Part shown: positions 7,319-15,654 of the stretch, in pieces
How the letters are laid out: the number at the start of each line of letters is the position of its first letter
Numbering within the stretch: the first letter of the stretch is position 1
DNA from: Pseudomonadota bacterium
GTDB lineage: Bacteria > Pseudomonadota > Gammaproteobacteria > Burkholderiales > Burkholderiaceae_C
Assembly: GCA_963205115.1 (NCBI GenBank)
Contig: CAUJHV010000052.1
Span: forward strand, 1 to 38,333
Direction of reading: 5' to 3'
Length of the DNA stretch: 38,333 bases
Made by a program: the position numbers and the translations under genes
The notes under the pieces: generated by a model
What the model was told of the DNA's origin: nothing
Database searches by the model: none
The model's input: the letters and a program-made list of their open reading frames with translations, nothing else

Positions 7319-7347
7319 ACTTTATCAGAGAGCTATCAGTTTGTGAA
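7319..7347 (-). promoter_or_regulatory. Sigma-70-like promoter of the candidate small RNA
   Basis: On the minus strand, TTCACA (-35, 7347-7342, five of six matches) is followed by a 17-base spacer and TAAAGT (-10, 7324-7319, four of six). The predicted start is a G at 7311. The -35 box overlaps the GTG start codon of hemB, so the two transcription units are interlocked. Direct copies of AGCTATCA occur at 7301-7308 and 7331-7338. Confidence 0.65.
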
Positions 7348-8356
7348 CGCTTTCACCCCCATGGCGGGTTACCCCGCAGCGCGTCCGCGGCGCTTGCGCC
7401 GGGACAACTTCACTCGCGATCTGGTGCGCGAAAACCGCCTCGCCGCCGCCGACCTGATCCTGCCCGTCTTCGTGCTGGATGGGGCGGGACGCGAAGAGCC
7501 CGTCGCGAGCATGCCGGGGGTGACGCGGCGCAGCGTGGACGGCCTGTTCGCCGTGGCCGAGGACTGCCTGGCCCTGGGCATTCCGGTCATGGCCCTGTTT
7601 CCAGTGCTCGATCCGTCGCTGAAGACGGAAGACGGCCGCGAGGCCACCAATCCGCAGGGTCTGGTCCCGCGCGCCGTGCGCGAGCTCAAGAAGCGCTTTC
7701 CGGAGCTGGGCCTGCTCACCGATGTCGCCCTGGATCCGTTCACCAGCCACGGGCAGGATGGCCTGCTCGACGCCACCGGCTACATCCTGAACGACGAAAC
7801 CGTCGAGGTGCTGGTCCGGCAGGCGCTGGTGCAGGCCGAGGCAGGCGTCGACATCGTGGCGCCCAGCGACATGATGGACGGGCGCATCGGCGCGATCCGC
7901 CAGGCCCTGGAGCGCAATGGCCGCATCCACACGCGCATCATGGCCTACAGCGCCAAGTACGCCAGCGCGTTCTACGGCCCGTTCCGCGACGCCGTGGGCT
8001 CCTCAGGCAACCTGGGCCGCGCCAACAAGAAGGTCTACCAGATGGACCCGGGCAACAGCGACGAGGCGCTGCGCGAGGTCGCGCTGGACATCCAGGAAGG
8101 CGCGGACATGGTGATGGTCAAGCCCGGCATGCCGTACCTGGACATCGTGCGCCGGGTCAAGGACACCTTCCGCATGCCCACCTTCGCCTACCAGGTCAGC
8201 GGTGAGTTCGCCATGATCAAGGCGGCGGCGGCCAACGGCTGGCTGGACCACGACGCCACCATGATGGAAGCCCTGATGGCCTTCAAGCGCGCGGGCGCCG
8301 ATGGCGTCCTGAGCTACTTCGCGCTCGACGCGGCACGGCTGCTGCGGCAGGCCTGA
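7343..8356 (+). CDS. hemB: Delta-aminolevulinic acid dehydratase (porphobilinogen synthase) HemB
   Basis: Condenses two 5-aminolevulinate molecules to porphobilinogen in cytoplasmic haem synthesis. The 337-residue protein shows the two active-site lysines in MAYSAKYASAFYGPFR (Lys205) and MVMVKPGMPYLD (Lys260, the Schiff-base lysine). The metal-site segment reads LTDVALDPFTSHGQDG, with Asp/Ala instead of the cysteines of zinc enzymes, so this is the Mg-dependent type. The start is GTG at 7343; an internal ATG at 7361 is possible. Neither has a strong Shine-Dalgarno sequence. It is divergent from hemJ, with the small-RNA locus between them. CorA follows 17 bp downstream. Confidence 0.97.
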   Translation: MNAFTPMAGYPAARPRRLRRDNFTRDLVRENRLAAADLILPVFVLDGAGREEPVASMPGVTRRSVDGLFAVAEDCLALGIPVMALFPVLDPSLKTEDGREATNPQGLVPRAVRELKKRFPELGLLTDVALDPFTSHGQDGLLDATGYILNDETVEVLVRQALVQAEAGVDIVAPSDMMDGRIGAIRQALERNGRIHTRIMAYSAKYASAFYGPFRDAVGSSGNLGRANKKVYQMDPGNSDEALREVALDIQEGADMVMVKPGMPYLDIVRRVKDTFRMPTFAYQVSGEFAMIKAAAANGWLDHDATMMEALMAFKRAGADGVLSYFALDAARLLRQA

Positions 8357-8373
8357 TTGCGCAGGAGCGCCCG

Positions 8374-9474
8374 GTGCGCATCTTCCATGTCGCACCGGAC
8401 GGCTTCACCGAGCTCTGTGAGCTGCCCCAGAGCTTGCCGCCGCTCGGATTTGTGTGGGTGGGGGTCGCGCGCGACCACTTCGCGCTGCGCCAGACGGACA
8501 TCCAGGCTCGGTTGCAGGCCTGGGTCGGCGCGCAGATCGTCGATCTGCACATCTCCGACCTGCTGAACGCGCACCTGGCCAGCCACTACGACTACACCTC
8601 GTGGTACGACCTGATGGTGTTCCGGCGCCTGGCGGCTGGCGCAACCGTCTGGGAAGAAGCGCCGACCGAAAGCGGCCGGGCGCCCCGGGCGCGTCGTGCC
8701 CTTGCGACCATCGACACCCAGGCCGTCGGCTTCGCGGTGTTCGACCGGCTGATGATCACGGTCCACCCGCCGGACTGCGCCGTGCGCGACTTCTTTGCGC
8801 AACGCCTGTCCGAATCGACAGGCGCAGCCGAAGCGCGGGGCATGGCGCGTCTGCCGACCAGCCCCGCCGATCTGATGCTGCGCATGGTCAACCACATGGT
8901 CGACAGCTACCTGGACTTGCGGCGGATCCTCACCCGCCAGTTCGCGGATCTGCAGGCCCAGTTGTTCGATCCCAAGAGCCAGTTCGGTGATTGGCAGGTG
9001 CTGCTGGAGTCGCGCAATTCGCTGCACGTGCTCGAAGACACCTGCGAGGACCAGCGCAGCGCGGTACAGGAATGGCTGGATGCGCTGGAGGAATGGCCGG
9101 CTGAAACCGACGCGGACAAGCGGCGCGAACGCGAACTGCTGCGCGTGCGCTCGCGCGACGTGCTGGAGCACATCGAGCGTGTGCTCACGCATGTGCGGCG
9201 GCTGGAGCAGTCGGCGGAGACCGCCGTGCAGCTGCACTTTTCGGCGCTCGGACACCGCACCAACGACATCATGCGCACCCTGACGGTGCTGACCGCCGTC
9301 TTCCTGCCGCTGAACCTGATCACCGGCTTCTTCGGCATGAACTTCGACGGACTGCCGTTGATCCACAGCGCCACGGGCGTGTGGATTGCCGGCGGGATGA
9401 TGCTGGTCATCGCCGCGGCGCTGGGCGGGCTCTTCTGGCGCCGCCGCTACCTGGGCAGTTCGCGGCAGCGCTGA
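8374..9474 (+). CDS. CorA-family divalent metal ion transporter
   Basis: A 366-residue inner-membrane channel of the CorA family: a large cytoplasmic N-terminal domain, a long helix, then two C-terminal membrane helices. The first helix (ILTVL..LPLNLITGFF region) ends in the signature GMN (321-323, in FFGMNFDGLP), and the second is VWIAGGMMLVIAAALGGLF. The start is GTG at 8374, preceded by AGGAG at good spacing. It sits 17 bp after hemB and is probably cotranscribed; supplying Mg to the Mg-type HemB is an attractive but unproven link. Mg versus Zn specificity cannot be told from sequence. Confidence 0.92.
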   Translation: MRIFHVAPDGFTELCELPQSLPPLGFVWVGVARDHFALRQTDIQARLQAWVGAQIVDLHISDLLNAHLASHYDYTSWYDLMVFRRLAAGATVWEEAPTESGRAPRARRALATIDTQAVGFAVFDRLMITVHPPDCAVRDFFAQRLSESTGAAEARGMARLPTSPADLMLRMVNHMVDSYLDLRRILTRQFADLQAQLFDPKSQFGDWQVLLESRNSLHVLEDTCEDQRSAVQEWLDALEEWPAETDADKRRERELLRVRSRDVLEHIERVLTHVRRLEQSAETAVQLHFSALGHRTNDIMRTLTVLTAVFLPLNLITGFFGMNFDGLPLIHSATGVWIAGGMMLVIAAALGGLFWRRRYLGSSRQR

Positions 9475-9501
9475 GCGAGCGCCTGACGGCGAATCTTCCG
9501 A

Positions 9502-9987
9502 TCACCGGGCCGGGTGGCCCGGCGGGCGATACGGATCGGGAATCGCAAGTTCGGCCAGCAGCCGTGTTTCGAGCAACTCCATGCGGCGCGCCTGCCGCGC
9601 CTGCTGATGGTCGTGCCCCAAGGCGTGCAGCGTTCCGTGGATCACCAGGTGGGCATAGTGGTGCTCCAGCGGGACGCCGGCCGCGCGGGCCTCATCTTCG
9701 ACAATGGGGGCGCACAGCACCAGGTCGGCCACGACCAACGGCTCGCGCGCGTAATCGAAGGTCAGCACGTTGGTCGCGTAGTCCTTGCCGCGAAACTCGC
9801 GATTCAGGCGACGTCCTTCATCGGCATCCACCACGCGCACGGTGATTTCGGCGGCGGCACCTGCCAGCGCCAACCGAATCCAGCGCGCCAGCCGGTGTCG
9901 CGGCAACGTCGCGCGGTGGCGCCCGTCGGGCTGCTGCAGCGACAGGCGAAGCTCAGCGCCCACGTGGCGACGGCGGCTGCCGTTCAT
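9502..9987 (-). CDS. ybeY: Endoribonuclease YbeY (rRNA maturation factor)
   Basis: A 161-residue metalloprotein required for 16S rRNA 3'-end maturation and ribosome quality control. The zinc motif HGTLHALGHDH (HGxLHxxGxDH) is complete. Upstream blocks RGKDYATNVLTFDY and DLVLCAPIV are diagnostic. The start is taken at ATG 9985-9987 (MNGSRRRHVGAEL), which overlaps the phoH 3' end by 35 bp. Further upstream codons in this frame lie inside phoH and are not family-like. phoH-ybeY is a conserved pair. The 3' end contains a GC hairpin shared with the converging corA. Confidence 0.95.
   Translation of the reverse strand: MNGSRRRHVGAELRLSLQQPDGRHRATLPRHRLARWIRLALAGAAAEITVRVVDADEGRRLNREFRGKDYATNVLTFDYAREPLVVADLVLCAPIVEDEARAAGVPLEHHYAHLVIHGTLHALGHDHQQARQARRMELLETRLLAELAIPDPYRPPGHPAR
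9505..9522. terminator. Possible bidirectional hairpin between converging corA and ybeY
   Basis: CCGGGCC (9505-9511) and GGCCCGG (9516-9522) form a perfect 7-bp stem with a GGGT loop, inside the last codons of ybeY and 30 bp after the corA stop. No U-tract is present on either side, so function as an intrinsic terminator is uncertain. Confidence 0.3.
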
Positions 9988-11251
9988 AGGCCTCGACGAT
10001 GCGCGCCACCAGCGGATGGCGCACGACGTCGGCCGGCGTGAAGCGCGTGAAGCCGATGCCTTCGACACCCGCGAGCACCTGCTCCGCGTCCACCAGGCCG
10101 CTGCGCACGCCACCGGGCAGGTCGATCTGCGACACGTCCCCCGTGACCACGCAGCGGCTGCCGAAGCCCATGCGCGTGAGGAACATCTTCATCTGCTCGC
10201 TGGTGGTGTTCTGGGCTTCGTCGAGGATCACGAACGCGTGGTTCAAGGTGCGTCCGCGCATGAAAGCCAGCGGGGCGATCTCGATCTGGCCGCGCTCGAA
10301 GGCCTTGGTCACCCTTTCGATGCCCATGAGGTCGTACAGCGCGTCGTACAGCGGTCGCAGATACGGGTCCACCTTCTGCGCCAGGTCGCCAGGCAGGAAG
10401 CCCAGGCGTTCACCGGCCTCGACAGCCGGACGCGTGAGCACCAGCCGCTGCACGCCGTGCCGCTCCAGCGCGTCGACGGCGCAGGCCACGGCCAAGAAGG
10501 TCTTGCCGGTGCCCGCGGGGCCGATGCCGAAGGTGATGTCGTTGTCCAGGATCTGCCGTAGGTACCGCACCTGGTTGGGTGTGCGCCCCTTCAGTTCACT
10601 GCGTCGCGTGTGCAAGACGGGTGACTCCGGCGGCGCCTGCGCGTCAACTGCGGCGACCACGGGCTGTGGCGCCGGCAACTCCGTGGCATCCGGTCGAAGG
10701 GTCAAGGCGGGCGAGGCCGCCGGTCGCGCCCCGGCCGAGCGGCTCTTGGCGGCGGCGCGGCCCGTGGCACCGCGCGTGTCGGCGATGTCGGGCACCACTT
10801 TCAGCGGCTCGGTGCTGCGCGGCGTAGGCGGGGCCGCGCACGCCGCGGCATCCACCGCTTCGGCGGACAGCCCTGCACATCCATCGGGAGCCACCGCATC
10901 GGCAGGTTCGACCGACGCCATCGCACGCTGACCAGCCGAAAACTCTGCCGGCGGTGCCGAAGGCGCGGCCGAGGCGTCCTGGCGCCAGGCGGCGTTGGCC
11001 AGCGTCTCTGCAATGGCCAGTTCAAGCGCCTGTTCGTAGATCGGGCGGTCGGCACAGCCGTAGAGCTGCTGAAGCAGTTCCAGCCCGCCGGCGGCAGCGT
11101 CCCCCGGCCCCTGGATCGTGAAGACTGCTCCGCGGCGGGCGATCGACAGCCCGAGCGCGGCTTCGATGCGGCGCAGGTGCGCGTCCAGCGGGCCGCACAG
11201 GCGGGCCAGACGCATGTTGTTCTCGGGTTCGAAGTGATGGCTGAGTGTCAC
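9953..11251 (-). CDS. phoH: PhoH-family ATPase with an unusually long Ala/Pro-rich linker
   Basis: A PhoH/YbeZ-type P-loop ATPase, the partner of YbeY in RNA metabolism. The Walker A motif is GPAGTGKT (244-251), the Walker B motif is VILDEAQN (341-348), and the C-terminal block GDVSQIDLPGGVRSGL is also present. The start is taken at GTG 11251 because family proteins align from there (N-terminus close to F-x-P-x-N-x-x-L-A-x-L-C-G-P-L-D); ATG at 11215 is the alternative. The 432 residues exceed the usual ~320-350. The excess is a low-complexity Ala/Pro-rich segment at about 92-210 between the N-terminal domain and the VLHTRRSELKGRTPNQ block. Confidence 0.93.
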   Translation of the reverse strand: MTLSHHFEPENNMRLARLCGPLDAHLRRIEAALGLSIARRGAVFTIQGPGDAAAGGLELLQQLYGCADRPIYEQALELAIAETLANAAWRQDASAAPSAPPAEFSAGQRAMASVEPADAVAPDGCAGLSAEAVDAAACAAPPTPRSTEPLKVVPDIADTRGATGRAAAKSRSAGARPAASPALTLRPDATELPAPQPVVAAVDAQAPPESPVLHTRRSELKGRTPNQVRYLRQILDNDITFGIGPAGTGKTFLAVACAVDALERHGVQRLVLTRPAVEAGERLGFLPGDLAQKVDPYLRPLYDALYDLMGIERVTKAFERGQIEIAPLAFMRGRTLNHAFVILDEAQNTTSEQMKMFLTRMGFGSRCVVTGDVSQIDLPGGVRSGLVDAEQVLAGVEGIGFTRFTPADVVRHPLVARIVEAYERQPPSPRGR

Positions 11252-11347
11252 GATGCAGGTACCGGCACAAAACACGGGATGACGATCCCTAGACACACAT
11301 TGTCCGCCCGCGCCGCCCCTCCATCCATCCTGCACAATCCCCGGCCC

Positions 11348-13216
11348 ATGGTGGCAAGAATCCTGTGGCTCCTCGTGGCCTTGCTGATCGGTCCCCGCAT
11401 CTCGGTGGCCCAGGAGTCCCACGCCCCGCAGCGCCAGGTTGCCGTGCTGACGTCTGCATTGACGGCGGAGTCGCCGTCACCGACCTTCCCCGCCGGCGTC
11501 ACGCTGCGCACCGTTTCACTGCCTGACCTGTGGCCGCACTCGCGGCCCGACGGCACCGGCCCCGTGTGGTATCGCGCCCAATTCGCCGGGCCCGCCAGCC
11601 AAGATCCGAACGGCCTGTGGGTGTTGCTGATCGAGCGCGTTTGTGCCCAGGTCGACATCTTCCTGAATGGCCATCAGGTGCATGCGCAAGGGCCCGGGCG
11701 GGTGGGCGCCACATCCAGCTGCAATGGCCCGTCGCGCATCGATCTGCCGGGCTCGCTCCTGGTCGCTGGGCAGAACACGCTGGATCTGAGGGTGTCCGGT
11801 CGCCCGCTGGAGCAGTTGAGTTCCTGGCACCGCGCGCCCGGACTGTCTGCGCTGGTGGTCGGCCCGCAGCGCGAGGTGGACGTCGCCAGATCGCCCGGAC
11901 TGGCGCTGGATGGCGGCCTCGGCCAGGGCATGTCCGCCACGCTGGCGCTGCTGGGTATGTATCTGATGCAGCTGGGGTGGCGCAGCCCGCGGCGCGACAG
12001 CCACCTGGCCTATTTCGGCGCCTTGTCCCTGGCGCAAGGGGCTGCGCTCGTTCCCTTCTGGATGCCCGACCTGCCGCTGGATGCCGCGGTTTTCGAATTC
12101 CTCCTCGCATCCCTGATGCCGGTGCTGGCCTGGGCTGCTGCACAGTTTCTGCTGCGCTACGCCGGGCAGCGTGTGCGCGTGGCCGACTTCATCCTGCCGG
12201 CGCAATGCGTGCTCGTGCCGTTGACGCTTCTCGTCCTGGGGCCGACTGTCCAGCATGCGGCGTCGCAGTTCTGGGCCACCGTACTGGCACTGGAGGTGGC
12301 CGCGGCTGCCATCATGCACCTGTCCGCTCAGTGGAAGAGCAGCCGCCCCGGTTCGGCCGTGATGGGCGGGCTGCTGTTTCTGATCTGCCTGGGCGAGTGG
12401 ATGATCTTCTACGGCCACCGCAGCAGCGAAACGGCCTGGGTGGCCGCCGGCAGCAGCATCTTGCCCTCCATCCTGCTGCTGGTGGGCCTGCGGTTGATCC
12501 AGCAACGCGGCGCAGCGCTCGAATCTGCCGAAACCAACCGCGCGCTGATCGAGCAGCGCGTGGCCGAGGTGAAGGCCGAGATCGAAGCCAACTACCGCCA
12601 GCTGTCCGAATTGCGTGTCGTGCAGGTCACCGACCGCGAACGCAAGCGCATCGCCGCGGACCTGCACGACGACCTGGGCGCCAAGCTTCTGACCATCGTC
12701 CACACCAGCGAGTCCGAGCGGATCTCCACCCTCGCCCGCGAGGCGCTCGAAGAAATGCGCCTGAGCGTGCGCGGTCTCACCGGCAAGCCGGTGCGTCTGG
12801 AAGATGCGCTGGGCGACTGGCGGGCTGAAGTCATCGCGCGCCTCGGACAGGCGGGCATCGAGGCCGTCTGGAACATGCCGCTCGAGGATCTGCCCCAGAC
12901 GCTGCCGGCCCGCGCGTTCGTCCAGACGACCCGTATCATCCGCGAGGCGGTCAACAACATCATCAAGCACAGCGGGGCGTCGCAATGCGCCGTACGCTGC
13001 AAGGTCGCCGACGGCGACTTCCAACTGGTCATCCAGGACAACGGCAAGGGCATTTCCGTCGAGGTCGACGGCCGCCTGGACCGCGGTCACGGCCTGTCCA
13101 GCATGAAGGGACGTGCCAAACAACTCCAGGGACAGTGCCTGGTGGAATCCGGGCCCGGATACGGCACCGTGATTCGACTCACGGTGCCGCTGGAATCCGC
13201 CAGCGCTACCGCTTGA
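11348..13216 (+). CDS. 7TM-type sensor histidine kinase (HisKA_3/NarX-like)
   Basis: A 622-residue membrane histidine kinase. A signal peptide (ARILWLLVALLIGPRISVAQ) leads into a ~170-residue periplasmic beta-rich domain resembling 7TMR-DISM extracellular modules. About seven hydrophobic helices follow (roughly residues 195-400), then a short coiled coil. The dimerisation box RIAADLHDDLGAKLLTIVH carries the predicted phospho-acceptor His440. A HATPase domain follows, with an N-box (REAVNNIIKHS) and G-boxes (DNGKGIS, GHGLSSMKGRA). The ATG at 11348 fits the signal peptide; the frame is open further upstream. The response regulator follows after 60 bp. The ligand is unknown. Confidence 0.92.
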   Translation: MVARILWLLVALLIGPRISVAQESHAPQRQVAVLTSALTAESPSPTFPAGVTLRTVSLPDLWPHSRPDGTGPVWYRAQFAGPASQDPNGLWVLLIERVCAQVDIFLNGHQVHAQGPGRVGATSSCNGPSRIDLPGSLLVAGQNTLDLRVSGRPLEQLSSWHRAPGLSALVVGPQREVDVARSPGLALDGGLGQGMSATLALLGMYLMQLGWRSPRRDSHLAYFGALSLAQGAALVPFWMPDLPLDAAVFEFLLASLMPVLAWAAAQFLLRYAGQRVRVADFILPAQCVLVPLTLLVLGPTVQHAASQFWATVLALEVAAAAIMHLSAQWKSSRPGSAVMGGLLFLICLGEWMIFYGHRSSETAWVAAGSSILPSILLLVGLRLIQQRGAALESAETNRALIEQRVAEVKAEIEANYRQLSELRVVQVTDRERKRIAADLHDDLGAKLLTIVHTSESERISTLAREALEEMRLSVRGLTGKPVRLEDALGDWRAEVIARLGQAGIEAVWNMPLEDLPQTLPARAFVQTTRIIREAVNNIIKHSGASQCAVRCKVADGDFQLVIQDNGKGISVEVDGRLDRGHGLSSMKGRAKQLQGQCLVESGPGYGTVIRLTVPLESASATA

Positions 13217-13276
13217 CGCACTTTAGTATGTGCATGTAGAGACCGATACGGGCTTCATTGGCCACGAGGACCTGCC

Positions 13277-13930
13277 ATGAAAAACATTTTGCTTCTTGAA
13301 GACCTGCCGCAAATCCGCACCTGGATGCGCGATCTGGTCTTGCGCGTATTTCCGAGCGCCCAGATCTCCGAGGCCGCACGCATCCACGATGCATTGCAGC
13401 TGGTGCAGGCGGTCAAGTTCGATCTCGCGCTCATCGACCTCGGCTTGCCGGACGGTTCGGGTGTGGATGTCGTGGCCAAGCTGCGCGATGTGCAACCCGA
13501 GGCGCAGTCGGTCGTGGTCACCATCCACGACGACGACGAGCACCTCTTCCCTGCCCTGCAGGCCGGCGCCTACGGCTACATCCTGAAGGAGCAGGCCCGC
13601 GAGCTGATCTCCGAGCAGCTGCAGCGCATCAGCCAGGGCGAGCCCCCGCTGTCGCCGTCGATCGCACGCCGCGTGCTGGCCTACTTCACGTCGAAGACCA
13701 AGCCCCAGCAGCAGCAGTCGCTGCTGCCGCACGTGTCGCTGACCGAGCGTGAGTCCGAAGTGCTGCTGCGCGTGGCGAAGGGCTTCACGCTGCCGGAAAT
13801 CGGCGTGCAGCTGGGCCTGAGCCGGCACACCATCGCCGACTACGTCAAGCAGATCTACCGCAAGCTCAACGTGAGCTCGCGCGCCGAAGCCGCCCTCGAG
13901 GCGCAGCGCCTGGGCCTGTTCGGCCGCTGA
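13277..13930 (+). CDS. NarL/FixJ-family response regulator
   Basis: A 217-residue two-domain regulator. The receiver domain (1-~120) has the acidic pair ED at 8-9, the phospho-acceptor Asp54 in ALIDLGLPDG, and the conserved Lys in GYILKEQ. The LuxR-type HTH is at ~150-210 (LTERESEVLLRVAKGFTLPEI, then LGLSRHTIADYVKQIYRKL). It is the cognate partner of the preceding HisKA_3 kinase. The ATG has GAGGACC upstream. The 60-bp gap includes GCAC-N8-GTGC, possibly autoregulatory. Target genes are unknown. Confidence 0.95.
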   Translation: MKNILLLEDLPQIRTWMRDLVLRVFPSAQISEAARIHDALQLVQAVKFDLALIDLGLPDGSGVDVVAKLRDVQPEAQSVVVTIHDDDEHLFPALQAGAYGYILKEQARELISEQLQRISQGEPPLSPSIARRVLAYFTSKTKPQQQQSLLPHVSLTERESEVLLRVAKGFTLPEIGVQLGLSRHTIADYVKQIYRKLNVSSRAEAALEAQRLGLFGR

Positions 13931-13962
13931 TCGCGCAATCCGGCCTGCTGCATCCGGCGCGC

Positions 13963-13968
13963 TAGCAT
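13963..13968 (+). promoter_or_regulatory. -10-like TAGCAT six bases before the ruvA ATG
   Basis: TAGCAT sits inside the inverted repeat GCGCGC-N6-GCGCGC and predicts a start site at the ruvA ATG. No -35 match was found. Confidence 0.35.
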
Positions 13969-13974
13969 GCGCGC

Positions 13975-14550
13975 ATGATCGGCAGGCTTCAAGGCATCCT
14001 CGCGGGCAAGCACCCGCCCCACGTGCTCATCGACGTCAATGGCCTCGGTTACGAGGTCGACGTCCCGATGAGCACGTTTTTCAATCTTCCGGAGCTCGGC
14101 GAGCGCACGACGCTGCTGACGCATCTGGTCGTGCGCGAGGATGCGCACATCCTCTTCGGGTTCCTCACCGCGCAGGAGCGCAGCGCGTTCCGCGAGCTCA
14201 TCCGCATCAGCGGCGTGGGCCCGCGCACGGCGCTGGCCATCCTCTCCGGCCTGAGCGTGGACGAGCTCGCCCAGTGCGTGCAGCGGCAGGATGCCGTCAA
14301 GCTCACCAAGGTGCCCGGCATCGGCAAGAAGACGGCCGAGCGGCTGCTGCTGGAGCTCAAGGGCAAGCTCGGTGCCGGCGACGCTTCGGCGCCCGCCCTG
14401 CCCGCGGACACCCAGACCAGCGACATCGTGCAGGCCCTGATCGCGCTGGGCTACAGCGACAAGGAAGCGCAAGCGTCGGTCAAGGCGCTGCCCGCGGGCG
14501 TGGCCGTCAGCGAAGGCATCAAGCTGGCCCTGAAGTCGCTGCACCGCTGA
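13975..14550 (+). CDS. ruvA: Holliday junction branch migration protein RuvA
   Basis: A 191-residue DNA-binding subunit that holds Holliday junctions for RuvB-driven branch migration. Domain I (MIGRLQGIL, VDVNGLGYEV-like block), the tandem helix-hairpin-helix region (ISGVGPRTALAILSGLS and VPGIGKKTAERLLLELKGKL), a flexible linker, and domain III (SDIVQALIALGYSDKEAQASVKAL) are all recognisable. ruvB follows after 45 bp; ruvC is not in the window. The preceding two-component genes are on the same strand and end 44 bp upstream, so read-through is possible. Confidence 0.98.
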   Translation: MIGRLQGILAGKHPPHVLIDVNGLGYEVDVPMSTFFNLPELGERTTLLTHLVVREDAHILFGFLTAQERSAFRELIRISGVGPRTALAILSGLSVDELAQCVQRQDAVKLTKVPGIGKKTAERLLLELKGKLGAGDASAPALPADTQTSDIVQALIALGYSDKEAQASVKALPAGVAVSEGIKLALKSLHR

Positions 14551-14583
14551 CGCGGCGAGCCATCCCGGGCCGGGTCCGGCGGT

Positions 14584-14589
14584 CATAAT
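14584..14589 (+). promoter_or_regulatory. -10-like CATAAT six bases before the ruvB ATG
   Basis: CATAAT matches the -10 consensus at five of six positions, with the ATG beginning exactly 7 bases after the box, so an additional leaderless ruvB message is possible. Confidence 0.38.
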
Positions 14590-14595
14590 CACTGT

Positions 14596-15654
14596 ATGGC
14601 CATCCAGACGGACGACTTCGCACCCAGTCAACGCCTGGTCGCGGCCGCGCCGGTCTCGCCGAACGAAGAGGCCATCGAACGCGCCTTGCGGCCCAAGGGC
14701 CTGCAGGACTATGTCGGGCAGGTCAAGGCTCGCGAACAGCTCGAAATCTTCATCAGCGCCGCGCGCAATCGGGCCGAGGCCCTGGACCACGTGCTGCTGT
14801 TCGGACCGCCGGGCCTGGGCAAGACCACGCTGAGCCACATCATCGCCAACGAGCTGGGCGTGAAGCTGCGCCAGACCTCCGGCCCGGTGCTCGAAAAGCC
14901 CAAGGACCTGGCCGCCATCCTGACCAATCTCGAGCGCAACGACGTGCTCTTCATCGACGAGATCCACCGGCTCAGCCCGGTCGTCGAGGAGATCCTGTAT
15001 CCCGCGCTGGAGGACTACCAGATCGACATCATGATCGGCGAAGGCCCCGCCGCCCGCTCGATCAAGCTCGATCTGCAGCCCTTCACGCTGGTCGGCGCCA
15101 CCACACGCGCGGGCATGCTCACCAACCCGCTGCGCGACCGCTTCGGCATCGTCGCGCGGTTGGAGTTTTATACCGACGACGAACTGGCCCGCATCGTCAC
15201 GCGCTCGGCAGGCCTGCTGGACGTACCCGTCGACAGCGAGGGCGCGCGCGAGATCGCCCGGCGTTCACGCGGCACGCCGCGCATCGCCAACCGTCTGCTG
15301 CGGCGCGTGCGCGACTATGCGCAGGTCAAGGCTGACGGGCGCATCGATGCGTCCATCGCCGATCGTGCGCTGGCCATGCTGGATGTCGACGCGCGCGGCT
15401 TCGACACCATGGACCGCAAGCTGCTCGAGGCCGTGATCCACCGCTTCGACGGCGGCCCGGTCGGCCTGGAAAACGTGGCGGCGGCCATCGGTGAAGAAGC
15501 CGGCACGATCGAAGACGTGATCGAGCCGTATCTGATCCAACAGGGATTCCTGCAGCGCACACCCCGGGGCCGCGTGGCGACGGCGGCGGCGTGGCGGCAC
15601 ATCGGCCTGACGCCGCCCGCGCGGCCGTCGGTGCTGTTCGACGATCCCGGCTGA
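14596..15654 (+). CDS. ruvB: Holliday junction branch migration ATPase RuvB
   Basis: The 352-residue AAA+ motor of branch migration. Walker A is GPPGLGKT (70-77), Walker B is FIDEIH (119-124), sensor 1 is in LVGATTRAG, and the arginine finger region is NPLRDRFGIVARLEFY. The C-terminal winged-helix DNA-binding domain contains IQQGFLQRTPRGRVAT. Length is normal. It is the last gene of the ruvAB unit and faces the converging VanZ-like gene, with about 106 bp between them in which nothing is recognised. Confidence 0.98.
   Translation: MAIQTDDFAPSQRLVAAAPVSPNEEAIERALRPKGLQDYVGQVKAREQLEIFISAARNRAEALDHVLLFGPPGLGKTTLSHIIANELGVKLRQTSGPVLEKPKDLAAILTNLERNDVLFIDEIHRLSPVVEEILYPALEDYQIDIMIGEGPAARSIKLDLQPFTLVGATTRAGMLTNPLRDRFGIVARLEFYTDDELARIVTRSAGLLDVPVDSEGAREIARRSRGTPRIANRLLRRVRDYAQVKADGRIDASIADRALAMLDVDARGFDTMDRKLLEAVIHRFDGGPVGLENVAAAIGEEAGTIEDVIEPYLIQQGFLQRTPRGRVATAAAWRHIGLTPPARPSVLFDDPG

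Noticed and set aside
7208..7342. Reading the hemJ-hemB hairpins as a hemB leader riboswitch on the plus strand
   Set aside because: Hairpin 1 needs U-G pairs that exist only in the minus-strand RNA, and the U-tract follows the terminator stem only on the minus strand.
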